A stretch of DNA of 64,000 bases from Lacrimispora indolis DSM 755 (GCF_000526995.1 NZ_AZUI01000001.1:3266001-3330000); one strand, 5' to 3'. Shown: positions 17,540 through 27,583, counted from the first letter of the stretch. Numbers and translations are program-made. The notes: generated by a model from the sequence alone, not told the origin.

Positions 17540-19600
17540 ATGCAGAAAGATTTTTTTATACTGACCGGTAATGTGATTATAGATACTGAAATTAAAAGTG
17601 AACCGGTACGGCGGGCGGTCATGCGGTTCTACAGGGATCTTGCAATGGTATTAGAACCGAAAGAGGAGGGCCTGGAGAAGGATGGTCCGGGAAAAATATA
17701 TTTGGAAAAAGGAAGCGCTGCAGCAGAAGAATTTCAGATTCATGTGGAAAATAACAGGAAGCTGATTGTTTCGGCCTCGGAGGAGCTGGGCTTTATTTAC
17801 GCGCTGCTTTATATCAGCGAACACTGCCTGGGAATTCTTCCATTCTGGTTCTGGAATGACCAGAAGTTTGTAAAACAGAAAGGAATCCCGGTTCCATTTA
17901 TGGAATACCATTCAGAGAAAAGGCCGGTTGCCTACAGAGGCTGGTTTATCAATGATGAGGTTTTAATCAGTCGCTGGGCTGCAAAAGAAAATGCGGAATA
18001 TCCATGGGAAATGGCATTTGAAGCGCTGCTGCGCTGCGGCGGCAACACGGTAATACCGGGAACAGACAGGAATTCGAAAAAATATGCCGGTTTGGCGGGA
18101 GATATGGGGCTGTGGATTACCCAGCATCATGCGGAGCCGCTGGGGGCGGAGATGTTTCTGCGGGCCTATCCGGATAAAAATCCTTCCTACAAAGAGTATC
18201 CAGATTTATTCCGAGGACTTTGGGAGGAAGGAATTAAAAGACAGATGAACCATAAGATCATCTGGAATCTTGGTTTTCGGGGTCAGGGAGATGCTCCTTT
18301 CTGGGAGAACGATCCCCAATATGACACCCCGGAAAAGAGAGGGCGTCTGATCAGCAGCATCATGCAGGAACAGTATGATATGGTTAAAAAATATGTTGAC
18401 GATCCCGTTTTTGGCACGAATCTGTATGGAGAAACTATGGAGCTGTACCAGCAGGGCTTCATAGAACTGCCGGAGAATGTTATCATGATCTGGGCCGATA
18501 ACGGTTACGGGAAAATGGTGTCCAGAAGACAGGGAAACCATAACCCAAGGGTTCCGGCGCTTCCCGGTGAAGGATTGAGAGACAGAAAGCATGGAGTATA
18601 CTATCATGTGTCTTTCTATGATCTTCAGGCCGCCAATGTGCTCACCATGCTTCCTAATAACATGGAATTTGTAAAAAAAGAGCTTGAAAACGCATACAAT
18701 TGCGGCATTACAACACTGTGGCTCGTAAACTGCTCTAATATTAAGCCCCATGTTTACCCGCTGGATTTTACTGCCTCTTTATGGAACTCCCTGGAAACAG
18801 AACCTGAAACACATCTGGAACAGTACTTGAGAAACTATTACGGAAATGAAGCTTTGGAGGAAATGAAGGACTGCTTTCTAAAATATTTTGAGGCTGCGGT
18901 TCCTTATGGGGAGAAGGAGGATGAACACGCAGGCGAACAGTTTTATAATTATGTCACCAGAGTTTTGATCCATCAGTGGATGAAGGATGGAGGAAAAGCG
19001 GCCTGTGAGGAACTCCGGTGGTGTGGCCCCGCAGAAAACTTTTCCGCACAGCTTCAGTGGTTTGTATCAAAATGCGAAAACGGGTATCCTGGCTTTAAGA
19101 GCCTTCTGGATGTATGCGCCGGTCTGGTCAGCAGACTGAACGATGACAACGGCATGCTCTGGACGGATTCCATTCTTCTTCAGGTAAAAATTCACACGTA
19201 CTGCCTGGAGGGGGTGACCCATTTTGGCAGGGGATATTCCGCTTATGAAAAGAATGATTATTACAAGGCATTTTACGAAATCGGCCAGGCGGCAGACTGC
19301 TTCGGGCAGGCGGATGAGGCCATGAAGGAATGCTCCCACGATAAATGGAACGGGTTTTATGATAATGACTGTCAGACAGACGTAAAGGAGACGGCGTACC
19401 TTCTTAAGCTTTTAATGGGATACATAAGGAATCTGGGGGACGGGCCATATTTTTATCAGTGGCAGAGGCAGGTGATCTATCCGGAAAGGGACAGAAAAAT
19501 TATGCTCCTGTTAAACTATGAGAATCACTTAACGGATGAAGAACTGTACCAGGCAATGAAGGAAAAAGATTCTGGTAAATTTTGTAATAACCTATACTAA
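17540..19600 (+). CDS. Glycoside hydrolase family 115 (alpha-glucuronidase type)
   Basis: 686 residues without a signal peptide, so cytoplasmic. The central segment RPVAYRGWFINDEVLISRWA, then ALLRCGGNTVIPGT, and later MIWADNGYGKM match GH115, whose characterised members remove (4-O-methyl-)glucuronic acid from xylan or related chains. It is somewhat shorter than typical 800-950 residue members, mainly at the C-terminus. RBS AAGAGGAAGAGGAG. It is monocistronic, with its own copy of the regulon motif upstream and a strong terminator downstream. Likely trims glucuronosyl side chains from imported oligosaccharides (inference). Confidence 0.85.
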   Translation: MQKDFFILTGNVIIDTEIKSEPVRRAVMRFYRDLAMVLEPKEEGLEKDGPGKIYLEKGSAAAEEFQIHVENNRKLIVSASEELGFIYALLYISEHCLGILPFWFWNDQKFVKQKGIPVPFMEYHSEKRPVAYRGWFINDEVLISRWAAKENAEYPWEMAFEALLRCGGNTVIPGTDRNSKKYAGLAGDMGLWITQHHAEPLGAEMFLRAYPDKNPSYKEYPDLFRGLWEEGIKRQMNHKIIWNLGFRGQGDAPFWENDPQYDTPEKRGRLISSIMQEQYDMVKKYVDDPVFGTNLYGETMELYQQGFIELPENVIMIWADNGYGKMVSRRQGNHNPRVPALPGEGLRDRKHGVYYHVSFYDLQAANVLTMLPNNMEFVKKELENAYNCGITTLWLVNCSNIKPHVYPLDFTASLWNSLETEPETHLEQYLRNYYGNEALEEMKDCFLKYFEAAVPYGEKEDEHAGEQFYNYVTRVLIHQWMKDGGKAACEELRWCGPAENFSAQLQWFVSKCENGYPGFKSLLDVCAGLVSRLNDDNGMLWTDSILLQVKIHTYCLEGVTHFGRGYSAYEKNDYYKAFYEIGQAADCFGQADEAMKECSHDKWNGFYDNDCQTDVKETAYLLKLLMGYIRNLGDGPYFYQWQRQVIYPERDRKIMLLLNYENHLTDEELYQAMKEKDSGKFCNNLY

Positions 19601-19611
19601 TGGAAACTAAA

Positions 19612-19657
19612 ATAACCGGCAACAGGTTCCTTTACAGGTTAATCTGTTGCCGGTTAT
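19612..19657 (+). terminator. Terminator after GH115
   Basis: Perfect 14-bp stem: ATAACCGGCAACAG (19612-19625) and its complement at 19644-19657, 18-base loop, followed by AATATTTTG. Confidence 0.8.
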
Positions 19658-19713
19658 AATATTTTGCCTTATACTGTATATAGTAAAAATGCCGGGGATG
19701 ATCAGGAGGATTA

Positions 19714-19779
19714 AGTCGGTATTTTTCATACAGAATACAGGAAAATTACATTCTAATTTTTGGGGAAAAGAATTATACT
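19714..19779 (+). promoter_or_regulatory. Regulon motif copy 2, kinase/regulator promoter
   Basis: AGTCGG plus a T-rich run at 19714; GGAAAATTACATTC at 19740 (offset 26); -10 TATACT at 19774 (34 further). Its position before the sensor kinase gene predicts autoregulation of the two-component operon. Confidence 0.75.
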
Positions 19780-19819
19780 TGCAAATAAAACGGTACTGTA
19801 TTAAAAAAGGAGGCGTTCG

Positions 19820-21583
19820 ATGAAAAAATATCGGGGATACTGGTACCGGAAATACAGCGATTTGAAACTGGCCGAAAAAATGATTATCGTTTACGTCATG
19901 ATGCTGGGGATCTGTTTCCTTATAAGTGTTGTGGCACTACAGGTCAGCTTTAATATATATGATGGGAAATTATATGAAAAATCTCTGCAGGAACTGGATT
20001 TTTTTATTCAGGAGGTTAACCGGAGTTTAGATGAGGTGGAGGGAATCTCCTATAATATAGCATTGGATACAAAAATACAGGAACAGCTTTCTAAAATGAA
20101 AAGCTTAAAACGTTTTACCGCGGACTATTCTTATGAGGTTTATCAGCTCCGGATGCTGTTTAATAACGAGCTGACGAATTCTAATATGATTTCCAATATG
20201 GTATATACGGATGGAGATAAAACACAGTTTGTTGTGGGAATTGCGACCGGAACGATCAGTAAGGAACTGTATAACTCTGTGATGAACAGAATTCATGAAG
20301 CGAAAGGGGCCTATGTCGTGCAGCAGCCGATGGCAGAGTACCCATATTTGCTGACAGGACGGGACATCAGAAAACATATTGATGCAAGCTTGGAGTATCT
20401 TGGGAGTTTACTGATTACGTGTGATGTATCTGGAATGATTGAGAAGAATATCGACGATCTGGAAGCAGAGAGTTCGGCTCTCTGTGTTTACTCGGATGAG
20501 GGCGTGATCTATGAAAACCAGGAGCATATGATGAAGCGGATTCCCAACCTGAAAGATGAAAAAGGATATCAAATTATAAAAGAGAATGGGCAGAGATATT
20601 TTGTATGTCATTTAAAATCTTCCAAGACGGGTTGGACCTATGTGAATGTCTTTCCCTATTCAGAAATTTACGGACAGAATCAGAACCTGAGATATCTGAT
20701 GATCGGAGGGTTTCTGCTGCTGTTTCTTGTCACCGCGCTGATTTTGAAGAAACTTGCGCATATGATTGTGAAACCGTTAGAACATTTAACGGGAAGTATG
20801 CAGATCGTGGAAACTGGGGACTTTGACCGGGCAAGAGCGTATTTGGGAACCAGTTCGCAGAAGGATGAGATCGGTCTGATGACTCAGGAATTTAAAGTAA
20901 CACTGGATAAAATCGATAATCTGATTCATGAAAACTATGAAAAGCAGCTTCTGTTAAAAGATACAAAATACAAGATGCTGCAGGCGCAGATCAATCCGCA
21001 CTTTCTTTATAACACCTTAAATAGTATTAACTGGATGATCCGAGCCAGAAAAAATGAGGAAGCGGCGGAAATGACGGTGGCGCTGGGCACGATTTTGCGG
21101 TCTGCCCTGAACAAACAGCAGTATGTCACCATTGAGGAAGAACTGGACAGTCTGAGAAAATATATGACAATACAGGAGTACAGGTATAGAAAGCGTGTGA
21201 CTTTTTCTGTAGAATGCGAAGCAGCAGGCCGATACTTAATCCCGCATATGACATTGCAGCCTTTGGTGGAGAACTCTATCTACCATGGAGTCGAAAAGAT
21301 GCTGATGCCGTGTACGATTTCCGTTACAATAAGAGAAGATGGGGAGCGGATTGCAATAACCGTATCTGATAACGGCCCTGGTATGACAGAGGAAGAACTG
21401 AAAGCGGTCCGTTCCTTTACCGCAGAGCCCAAAGGCCACGGCATTGGTTTGAAAAATATTTATGAACGATTAAAAATGGCGTTTGATCAGGTCGCGGGAT
21501 TTAGTATAAGCAGTGTCTGCGGAAACGGGACTACTGTGACGATCACAATTCCGAAGGTAGAGGTGATGAAAGATGATGATTAA
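19820..21583 (+). CDS. YesM/LytS-type sensor histidine kinase
   Basis: 587 residues: short cytoplasmic start, membrane span near 22-45, extracellular sensor to about 290, second span near 297-315 (MIGGFLLLFLVTALIL), HAMP, phosphoacceptor motif LQAQINPHFLYNTLNSINW, ATPase motifs LVENSIYHGVEK, DNGPGM and GHGIGLKNIYERL. RBS AAAAAGGAGGCG. The regulator gene starts 11 bases before its stop. Paralogue of the kinase at 7040 on element 1, with a different sensor domain. Confidence 0.93.
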   Translation: MKKYRGYWYRKYSDLKLAEKMIIVYVMMLGICFLISVVALQVSFNIYDGKLYEKSLQELDFFIQEVNRSLDEVEGISYNIALDTKIQEQLSKMKSLKRFTADYSYEVYQLRMLFNNELTNSNMISNMVYTDGDKTQFVVGIATGTISKELYNSVMNRIHEAKGAYVVQQPMAEYPYLLTGRDIRKHIDASLEYLGSLLITCDVSGMIEKNIDDLEAESSALCVYSDEGVIYENQEHMMKRIPNLKDEKGYQIIKENGQRYFVCHLKSSKTGWTYVNVFPYSEIYGQNQNLRYLMIGGFLLLFLVTALILKKLAHMIVKPLEHLTGSMQIVETGDFDRARAYLGTSSQKDEIGLMTQEFKVTLDKIDNLIHENYEKQLLLKDTKYKMLQAQINPHFLYNTLNSINWMIRARKNEEAAEMTVALGTILRSALNKQQYVTIEEELDSLRKYMTIQEYRYRKRVTFSVECEAAGRYLIPHMTLQPLVENSIYHGVEKMLMPCTISVTIREDGERIAITVSDNGPGMTEEELKAVRSFTAEPKGHGIGLKNIYERLKMAFDQVAGFSISSVCGNGTTVTITIPKVEVMKDDD

Positions 21584-23099
21584 GGTATTGCTGGTAGACG
21601 ATGAGGATATTGAGCGCGAAGCGATGGCAGAGATTATTCCGTGGAAGAAGTTGGATATGGAACTGGTAGATATGGCATGGAATGGCATTGAAGGACTGGA
21701 AAAAATACGGATGCACATTCCGGATATTGTAATTACGGATATCAAAATGCCGGTTATGGACGGAATTCAACTGATCCGAAATACAAAGGAGCTATACCCG
21801 GATATACTTTTTGTGGTGCTTTCCGGATACGGGGAATATGAGTACACCAGCAGAGCTATGGAGCTTGGAATCAGGCATTATATTTTAAAGCCCTGTGATG
21901 AGGAAAAGATTGTAGAAGTGCTGCAGGGCGTGAAAAAGGAACTGGCCGAGTTGGAGAATAGGAGAAAATCAGAACAGGAATATAAAAGTACCTTTGATCG
22001 AATGCTTCCCCGTGTAAAAGAACAGATCCTGGGGATTTTGATCACAAAAAAGGAAGTATCCATGTCTGATGAAATTCTTCTGGAAAAATTTATGGAGGAT
22101 GTCAAAAATTCATTTGTTTTGCTCGGTATTCAGTCCCCCCAGGAGTGGGATCAGCTGGATCAGTTTGCGTTGACAAACATTTTAACAGAGCTTTTAGGTG
22201 TGGAAAATGTCTATATGAGCACTTCCACAAAGAATGAGATGATTTATCTGATTCCGGAAGAAATGGCAGGAAATCTGCGGCCGTTGATCATAAAGGTTCA
22301 TAAGGAGTATGGAAAATATAAACAGATGAAGCTCCGTTCGGCGATCAGTAGAGCAGGAAGTATGGAGGAAGTCAGCATTCTTTATTCTCAGCTTCAGGAA
22401 CTGTTCTTTTTTGGGGATCTGGAAGGGAAAATGGAGTTTATAAGCTTTGATCTGCTGGGCGGGACCAAAGAAAATTCCATTATGGTGCTGGATTACGATA
22501 GAATAAGGGCAGCGAAGGATTACGCCGAGGTGATTTTTGAGATCTATACTTCCTTTGTAAAGATGGAGATGCAGGGATTTTCAAAAAACAGGATTGCGGA
22601 TTCCTTTCGTTTCTTCTTGAAAGTTTTCTGTGGAAAAGAAAACATCGATCTAAAAAACGAGAATACCTGGGATTTCCTCCAAGTAGTAATTGATAAATGT
22701 GCCGATTACTTGAAATTGTCATTACCAGATACAAAGGATGGATGCCGTATCAAGCATATCCTGTATGGCATATACCAGAATATCAAAAATCCGAACTTGA
22801 GCTTACAGTATCTGGCGAAGGAAGTGCTTTTTATGAACGAAGACTATTTTGGCCGTTTTTTTTATCGCTACACCAACGAAAAGTATTCTTCGTTTTTAGT
22901 CCGGATTCGTGTGGAGCTGGCAAAACGGCTGATGACTTTTGATCCGGATATCCGGATATCCGAATTAGCCGAGCAGATCGGATATCCTGCAGATGGGCAG
23001 TATTTTGCTAAAGTGTTTAAAAAGAACACAGGGATGGTACCGTCTGAATACCGAAAAATATTAACAGTCAATGAAAGTCGGAAAATTACAAATGAATGA
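21573..23099 (+). CDS. YesN-type response regulator, AraC family
   Basis: 508 residues: receiver at 1-120 (phosphoacceptor Asp in IVITDIKMPVMDG, Lys in YILKPC), linker, and AraC-type double HTH at about 405-500 (LSLQYLAKEVLFMNEDYFGRFFYRYTNEKYSSF). It overlaps the kinase stop by 11 bases. It is the best candidate to bind the two-part motif that precedes six promoters of element 2, because AraC-type dimers bind direct repeats spaced by whole helical turns beside the -35 (inference). Confidence 0.93.
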   Translation: MMIKVLLVDDEDIEREAMAEIIPWKKLDMELVDMAWNGIEGLEKIRMHIPDIVITDIKMPVMDGIQLIRNTKELYPDILFVVLSGYGEYEYTSRAMELGIRHYILKPCDEEKIVEVLQGVKKELAELENRRKSEQEYKSTFDRMLPRVKEQILGILITKKEVSMSDEILLEKFMEDVKNSFVLLGIQSPQEWDQLDQFALTNILTELLGVENVYMSTSTKNEMIYLIPEEMAGNLRPLIIKVHKEYGKYKQMKLRSAISRAGSMEEVSILYSQLQELFFFGDLEGKMEFISFDLLGGTKENSIMVLDYDRIRAAKDYAEVIFEIYTSFVKMEMQGFSKNRIADSFRFFLKVFCGKENIDLKNENTWDFLQVVIDKCADYLKLSLPDTKDGCRIKHILYGIYQNIKNPNLSLQYLAKEVLFMNEDYFGRFFYRYTNEKYSSFLVRIRVELAKRLMTFDPDIRISELAEQIGYPADGQYFAKVFKKNTGMVPSEYRKILTVNESRKITNE

Positions 23100-23152
23100 A
23101 AAAAGAGCGTCTAAGAAAGATAAATCCTTTCAAAGATGCTTTTTTTTAAAGC
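23097..23152 (+). terminator. Weak terminator after the two-component operon
   Basis: A-rich arm with GCGTCT pairs imperfectly with AGATGC followed by eight T. Confidence 0.45.
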
Positions 23153-23158
23153 TGTTTT

Positions 23159-23224
23159 TGTCGGAATTTTACAGATAGGTAATCTGGAAATTCCATTCTG
23201 ATCTATATACAAAAACGCTATAAT
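23159..23224 (+). promoter_or_regulatory. Regulon motif copy 3, binding protein/permease promoter
   Basis: TGTCGG at 23159; aligned second block TGGAAATTCCATTC at 23185 (offset 26); -10 TATAAT at 23219 (34 further). The -35 region is poor, as expected for an activator-dependent promoter. Confidence 0.75.
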
Positions 23225-23274
23225 AAGGTTATCAAAACAAACAAAAATCAGGTAAGAAAAGGAGAGTTGTATTT

Positions 23275-24666
23275 ATGAAAAGGTCTTTAAAAAAAATTAC
23301 GGCTTTGGGTATGGCGGCGGCCATGGCGTTCTCGCTGGCAGGCTGTGGTTCCGGTAAAGGAGGGGAGACAACCGTAAGCGGAGGCAGCACGGCGGCTCCA
23401 TCAGCAGAAACCTCAAAGACAGAGACACAGGCAAACAGTGCGGAAAGCGCCGGTGAACCGGTTACCTTAAAGATTACATGGTGGGGCGGCCAGGGGCGCC
23501 ACGATTACACACAGAAGATGCTGGACGCATACACGGCTTCCCATCCAAATGTAACGTTTGAAGCGATGCCGTCAGGCTGGGATGGATATTTCGATAAACT
23601 GGCAACCCAGGCAGCTTCCGGTTCCATGCCTGATATTGTACAGATGGACTACCTTTACATCACAACATATGCGAAAAACAATTCACTGGCTGACTTACAG
23701 CAGTTTGTGGATGACGGAACCATTGATACATCAAAGATTGACGAAAATCTGCTTAACACAGGGAATATAAATGGAAAATTAAACGGACTGGTGCTCAGCA
23801 GCTCTTATTTATCAGTTGGTTATAACCCTGAGGTGTTGGCAGAAGCGGGAGCGGCAGAGCCGGCCAGCAGCTGGACCTGGGACGATTTTATCAAAACAGC
23901 CGAAACAGTGAAGGAAAAGACTGGTAAGTACGGAATGGCTGGCGGTCCGGTCGATGATACCAACTTATTTAATTACTGGGTCAGACAGCATGGAGAGAGC
24001 CTATTTAGTGAGGATAAGAAGGCAATCGGCTACGCGGATGACAAGCTCTGCTCTGACTTTATAAAAATGTGGGCTGACTTAATGGCAAAGGGCGCAGCAC
24101 CGAATCCGGATGAGTATGCGGCGATTCAGACTCTGGGTGAGGAAGGAAGACCGGTTGTAACCGGGGAAGGCGCTATGCTGACAGAGTGGAACAACTACGC
24201 GACAAAGGTAAGCGGAACCAATGACAAGCTGAAAATGGTGACTCCGCCAATGGTTGCCGGTTCTGGCACCAAGGGACTGTGGATGAAGCCTGGCATGTTC
24301 TTCTCGATTGCAGAGACATCCAAGGTTAAGAAGGAAGCAGCTGAATTTATCGACTGGTTTGTCAATTCAGAGGAAGCCAACGATATCATGATGGCGGAAA
24401 GAGGAACCCCTGTATCATCCGAGATCCGTGATTACATGGTCGCATCAGGTAAATTATCGGATCAGCAGGCAGCAATGTTTAAGGGCGTGGAAGATGCTCT
24501 GGCACTCTGCGGTGAGACACCTGATCCTGATCCTGTGGGCATGTCAGAGGTGAACGAGTCCTTTAAGAACGCGGCTTACAGCGCATTCTACGGACAGGTA
24601 ACTCCAGAGGAAGCAGCTGCTAAGTTCAGAAAAGACGCGGATGCAATACTTTCACGGAATAACTGA
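23275..24666 (+). CDS. Sugar-binding lipoprotein of ABC importer (element 2)
   Basis: 463 residues, solute-binding protein family 1. Signal peptide with lipobox SLAGC, then a Ser/Thr/Gly-rich linker, then LKITWWGGQGRHDYTQKML. RBS GAAAAGGAGAG. First gene of a three-gene importer operon; a strong hairpin separates it from the permeases, which usually gives more binding protein than permease. It is highly similar to the orphan binding protein at 28409 throughout (shared PSGWDGYFDKL, DIVQMDYLYI, VDDTNLFNYWVRQHGE). Confidence 0.93.
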   Translation: MKRSLKKITALGMAAAMAFSLAGCGSGKGGETTVSGGSTAAPSAETSKTETQANSAESAGEPVTLKITWWGGQGRHDYTQKMLDAYTASHPNVTFEAMPSGWDGYFDKLATQAASGSMPDIVQMDYLYITTYAKNNSLADLQQFVDDGTIDTSKIDENLLNTGNINGKLNGLVLSSSYLSVGYNPEVLAEAGAAEPASSWTWDDFIKTAETVKEKTGKYGMAGGPVDDTNLFNYWVRQHGESLFSEDKKAIGYADDKLCSDFIKMWADLMAKGAAPNPDEYAAIQTLGEEGRPVVTGEGAMLTEWNNYATKVSGTNDKLKMVTPPMVAGSGTKGLWMKPGMFFSIAETSKVKKEAAEFIDWFVNSEEANDIMMAERGTPVSSEIRDYMVASGKLSDQQAAMFKGVEDALALCGETPDPDPVGMSEVNESFKNAAYSAFYGQVTPEEAAAKFRKDADAILSRNN

Positions 24667-24676
24667 TCGTCAGAAG

Positions 24677-24703
24677 GAGGGGACCATACAACATGGTCCC
24701 CTC
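24677..24703 (+). terminator. Intra-operon hairpin between binding protein and permeases
   Basis: Perfect 11-bp stem GAGGGGACCAT / ATGGTCCCCTC with a 5-base loop and no U tract. Likely an mRNA-stabilising processing hairpin or partial attenuator that lowers permease expression relative to the binding protein. Confidence 0.75.
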
Positions 24704-24733
24704 TGATAATAAAGAGGAGATTGAATTATAATT

Positions 24734-25636
24734 ATGAAAAGTAAAAAGAAAATCAGGCACGCCGACAATGCGGTTGCTTACCTGCTCATGACGCCATGGC
24801 TCGTTGGATTTATTGGAATGTGGCTGATTCCGGCGATTATTTCCATCTATTACTCCTTTACGGATTTTAATCTGTTAAATGATCCGAAAATCATCGGATT
24901 TGCAAATTATGCTCGTGCTTTTACACAGGACGAAACTTTTGTGCAGGCGCTTAAGGTAACAGTTCTCTATGTTCTGATACTGGTCCCATTGAGACTTGCA
25001 TTTGCTCTGTTTGTAGCCATGCTTTTAAATAAGAAGCATAAAGGGCTTGGACTTTACAGGACACTCTATTACGTTCCATCCATCATAGGCGGAAGCATTG
25101 CAGTTTCTGTCGTGTGGAAACAAATATTCGGAAACAAGGGTGTGGTTATGACTTTACTTTCTGTGTTTGGAATCCATCAGACCACCTCATTTCTGGGTAA
25201 TCCCAAAACGGCGCTCAGTGTCATTATTCTCATGGGCGTATGGCAGTTTGGTTCCTCTATGCTGATCTTCTTATCCGCATTAAAGCAGATTCCTTTTACT
25301 CTGTATGAATCGGCTATGGTGGATGGGGCGAAGCCTTCCTACACATTTTTCAGAATCACGCTTCCGATGCTGACCCCAACGATCTTCTTTAACCTGATTT
25401 TGCAGATCATCAACGGATTCCGTGTATTTACAGAAAGCTATGTAATCACCGATGGCGGCCCGTTAGACAGCACGCTGTCCTACGTGCTTTACTTATACCG
25501 CAGGGCATTTACCTACTTTGATATGGGCTACAGCTGTGCTCTTGCCTGGATACTGGTGGCAATTATCGCAGTCTTTACCGTGATTATCTTCAAAACGCAG
25601 AAGAACTGGGTATATTACGAGTCTGAGGAGGGGTGA
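24734..25636 (+). CDS. Sugar ABC transporter permease (MalF/UgpA type)
   Basis: 300 residues, about six membrane spans, N-terminal LMTPWLVGFIGMWLIPAIISIYYSF and EAA loop ESAMVDGAKPSYTFFRITLPML. CUT1 importer subunit partnered with the next gene (5 bases downstream of its stop). Paralogue of the permease at 667. No ATPase is encoded in the element, so a shared multi-sugar ATPase is assumed. Confidence 0.93.
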   Translation: MKSKKKIRHADNAVAYLLMTPWLVGFIGMWLIPAIISIYYSFTDFNLLNDPKIIGFANYARAFTQDETFVQALKVTVLYVLILVPLRLAFALFVAMLLNKKHKGLGLYRTLYYVPSIIGGSIAVSVVWKQIFGNKGVVMTLLSVFGIHQTTSFLGNPKTALSVIILMGVWQFGSSMLIFLSALKQIPFTLYESAMVDGAKPSYTFFRITLPMLTPTIFFNLILQIINGFRVFTESYVITDGGPLDSTLSYVLYLYRRAFTYFDMGYSCALAWILVAIIAVFTVIIFKTQKNWVYYESEEG

Positions 25637-25640
25637 GAGA

Positions 25641-26492
25641 ATGGGAATGCATACAAAGAAAAAAATAAATTCGTTTTTGTTTCATGTAGGAGCGTGCGCG
25701 CTTGGATTTTTGATGATCTATCCCCTGCTCTGGCTTTTAGCCAGCTCCTTTAAGAGTAATGATACCATGTTTCTGGATACATATTCTCTGATCCCGAAGG
25801 TATGGGACATGACCACCAACTATAACAGTGGTTTTTCAGGAATTGGCGGTGTGAAATTTATCACATTTTTTACCAATTCACTGATTGTAACGGTTATTGG
25901 TACATTGGGCTGCGTAATTACTTCCCTGCTGGCAGCTTATGCGCTTTCCAGACTTAAATTTAAATTTTCCGGTTTCTGGTTCGGCTGTGTCATGATGACC
26001 ATGATGATCCCCCCACAGGTTATGGTTGTTCCGCAATATATTATCTTAAAGCAGCTGCATTTAATCAATACGAGAACGGCGCTTGTCCTTCCGTGGATAT
26101 TTGGAGGCGCATTTTTCATCTTTTTGATGGTCCAGTTCTTTCGTGGAATTCCGAGAGAACTGGATGAGGCGGCGGAAATTGATGGCTGCGGGAAGATAAC
26201 GACTCTGTTCCGTATCCTCGTACCGGTGGTAAAACCGGCGATCATTACGTCATCCATCTTTGCATTTTACTGGATCTGGCAGGATTTCTTCCAGCCGCTC
26301 ATCTTTATGAACAGCGTAAACCGCTTTACGATTCCGCTGGCGTTAAATATGTATCTCGATCCGAACTCTTATAATAACTACGGCGGTTTGTTTGCAATGT
26401 CCGTGATTTCACTGCTGCCGGTTATTCTGTTCTTTATCATCTTTCAGCGGTATCTGGTGGATGGAATCGCTATGGATGGAATAAAAGGTTAA
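25641..26492 (+). CDS. Sugar ABC transporter permease (MalG/UgpE type)
   Basis: 283 residues, about six spans, EAA loop ELDEAAEIDGCGKITTLFRILVPV and C-terminal LVDGIAMDGIKG. RBS GAGGAGGGG; begins 5 bases after the preceding permease. Completes the importer of element 2. Confidence 0.93.
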   Translation: MGMHTKKKINSFLFHVGACALGFLMIYPLLWLLASSFKSNDTMFLDTYSLIPKVWDMTTNYNSGFSGIGGVKFITFFTNSLIVTVIGTLGCVITSLLAAYALSRLKFKFSGFWFGCVMMTMMIPPQVMVVPQYIILKQLHLINTRTALVLPWIFGGAFFIFLMVQFFRGIPRELDEAAEIDGCGKITTLFRILVPVVKPAIITSSIFAFYWIWQDFFQPLIFMNSVNRFTIPLALNMYLDPNSYNNYGGLFAMSVISLLPVILFFIIFQRYLVDGIAMDGIKG

Positions 26493-26498
26493 TTAAAA

Positions 26499-26535
26499 AA
26501 CGAGCAGGAGTGATTAACTCTCCCCTGCTCGTATT
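26499..26535. terminator. Terminator between the importer operon and the convergent esterase
   Basis: CGAGCAGG pairs with CCTGCTCG (plus flanking G/C) around AGTGATTAACTCTCC, preceded by an A run and followed by TATTGTG; suited to both directions. Confidence 0.7.
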
Positions 26536-26596
26536 GTGATTATCCCGATCGATTAAGCAAAATACTGTATCTGTAATCATTTGCTTATGAATTTGC

Positions 26597-27370
26597 TTAA
26601 TACAATCCATTTACAAATTCTCCAGCCGCATTTCCTGCGGCAGTCCCCACCTCATTATAAGCCTTCTGATAATAGTGAAATTCATCTTTCATAAGGCCGC
26701 GGCCGCGCATGGTGTGAAAATTGTCACAAACCAACTCCACATCTGGAAGTTCGGCTGCTATGTCTAACTGCGTCTGACGGATTTTTGAATAATCAAATCC
26801 CCTTTTACCATTGTATTCGCCAATTGTAATCAGGAAGCAGGTTTCAATTCCTTTTCCTTTAAGGTGAGCAAACATATTTTTGAATCCTGTTTTATAATCA
26901 GTCGGAGAAGTCCCCAGATCCCCGTCAGTCTCTCCCTGACACCAGAGCATATAGCGGTGGCGGACTGCTATTTTCTGTTCTTTCAGATAATTCTCTGTGC
27001 GGTCAAAGCGTACGAGTGCATCGGATAAATAATCGCTGTTTCCCTGCCATTCACCAATAGCAGAGCCGCCCTTGCTTGCTGAAACCCCAATAACCGGTAC
27101 TCCGGTCTTTGCATAATATGCATTGATGAAAGCCGTTACCATGGAACCGGTCTTCATTCCCGGTTCATAAATACCCTCCGGATTGTTTTCAGCCTCTCCA
27201 AAAGGCTCCTTAACTGCATGCAGGCATTCCGGATCGGAAACCGCACGATATTCATTTCCAGCCCCAGGCGTCAGTGTTGGTGCAGTCTCAGGCCACTGTT
27301 GTGAAGTAATGCCTCGTCCAGCCATATTCGATTGACCGAGAAACAGAAATACGTCAAATTCTTTTTCCAT
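26597..27370 (-). CDS. SASA-domain acetylesterase (sialate O-acetylesterase/CE6-like)
   Basis: 257 residues, no signal peptide. SGNH-type carbohydrate esterase of the SASA family: block I LFLGQSNMAGRG with the catalytic Ser, block III LWCQGETDG, and DEFHYYQKAYNEVG near the C-terminus giving the Asp/His pair. In carbohydrate loci these enzymes remove acetyl groups from xylan or related sugars. RBS GGAGGA. It is the only leftward gene of the sugar locus and is served by its own consensus promoter rather than by the shared motif. Confidence 0.85.
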   Translation of the reverse strand: MEKEFDVFLFLGQSNMAGRGITSQQWPETAPTLTPGAGNEYRAVSDPECLHAVKEPFGEAENNPEGIYEPGMKTGSMVTAFINAYYAKTGVPVIGVSASKGGSAIGEWQGNSDYLSDALVRFDRTENYLKEQKIAVRHRYMLWCQGETDGDLGTSPTDYKTGFKNMFAHLKGKGIETCFLITIGEYNGKRGFDYSKIRQTQLDIAAELPDVELVCDNFHTMRGRGLMKDEFHYYQKAYNEVGTAAGNAAGEFVNGLY

Positions 27371-27465
27371 ATCTTCCTCCGTTTTACCATGAATAAATTA
27401 TGTGTATGATTAAGCTGCCGTATGGTAATCAGACTCAGTGTGAGCCGTGCTATTTATATGTAATC

Positions 27466-27493
27466 ATTATACAGAGGAAGAAGATAGTGTCAA
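27466..27493 (-). promoter_or_regulatory. Sigma-A promoter of the esterase gene
   Basis: On the minus strand TTGACA (27493-27488), 16-base spacer, TATAAT (27471-27466). Both hexamers are perfect; the leader to the ATG is about 90 bases. Confidence 0.75.
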
Positions 27494-27518
27494 ACATTAT
27501 TTTCTGATTTTTCTAAAT

Positions 27519-27583
27519 TGTAGGTTTTTTTCAGATTTTAAGCAGGTAAAATCCATTTTAATTCCAGATAGAAAGGGTATGAT
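27519..27583 (+). promoter_or_regulatory. Regulon motif copy 6, deacetylase promoter
   Basis: TGTAGG with a T run at 27519; GGTAAAATCCATTTT at 27545 (offset 26); -10 TATGAT at 27578 (33 further). Confidence 0.6.
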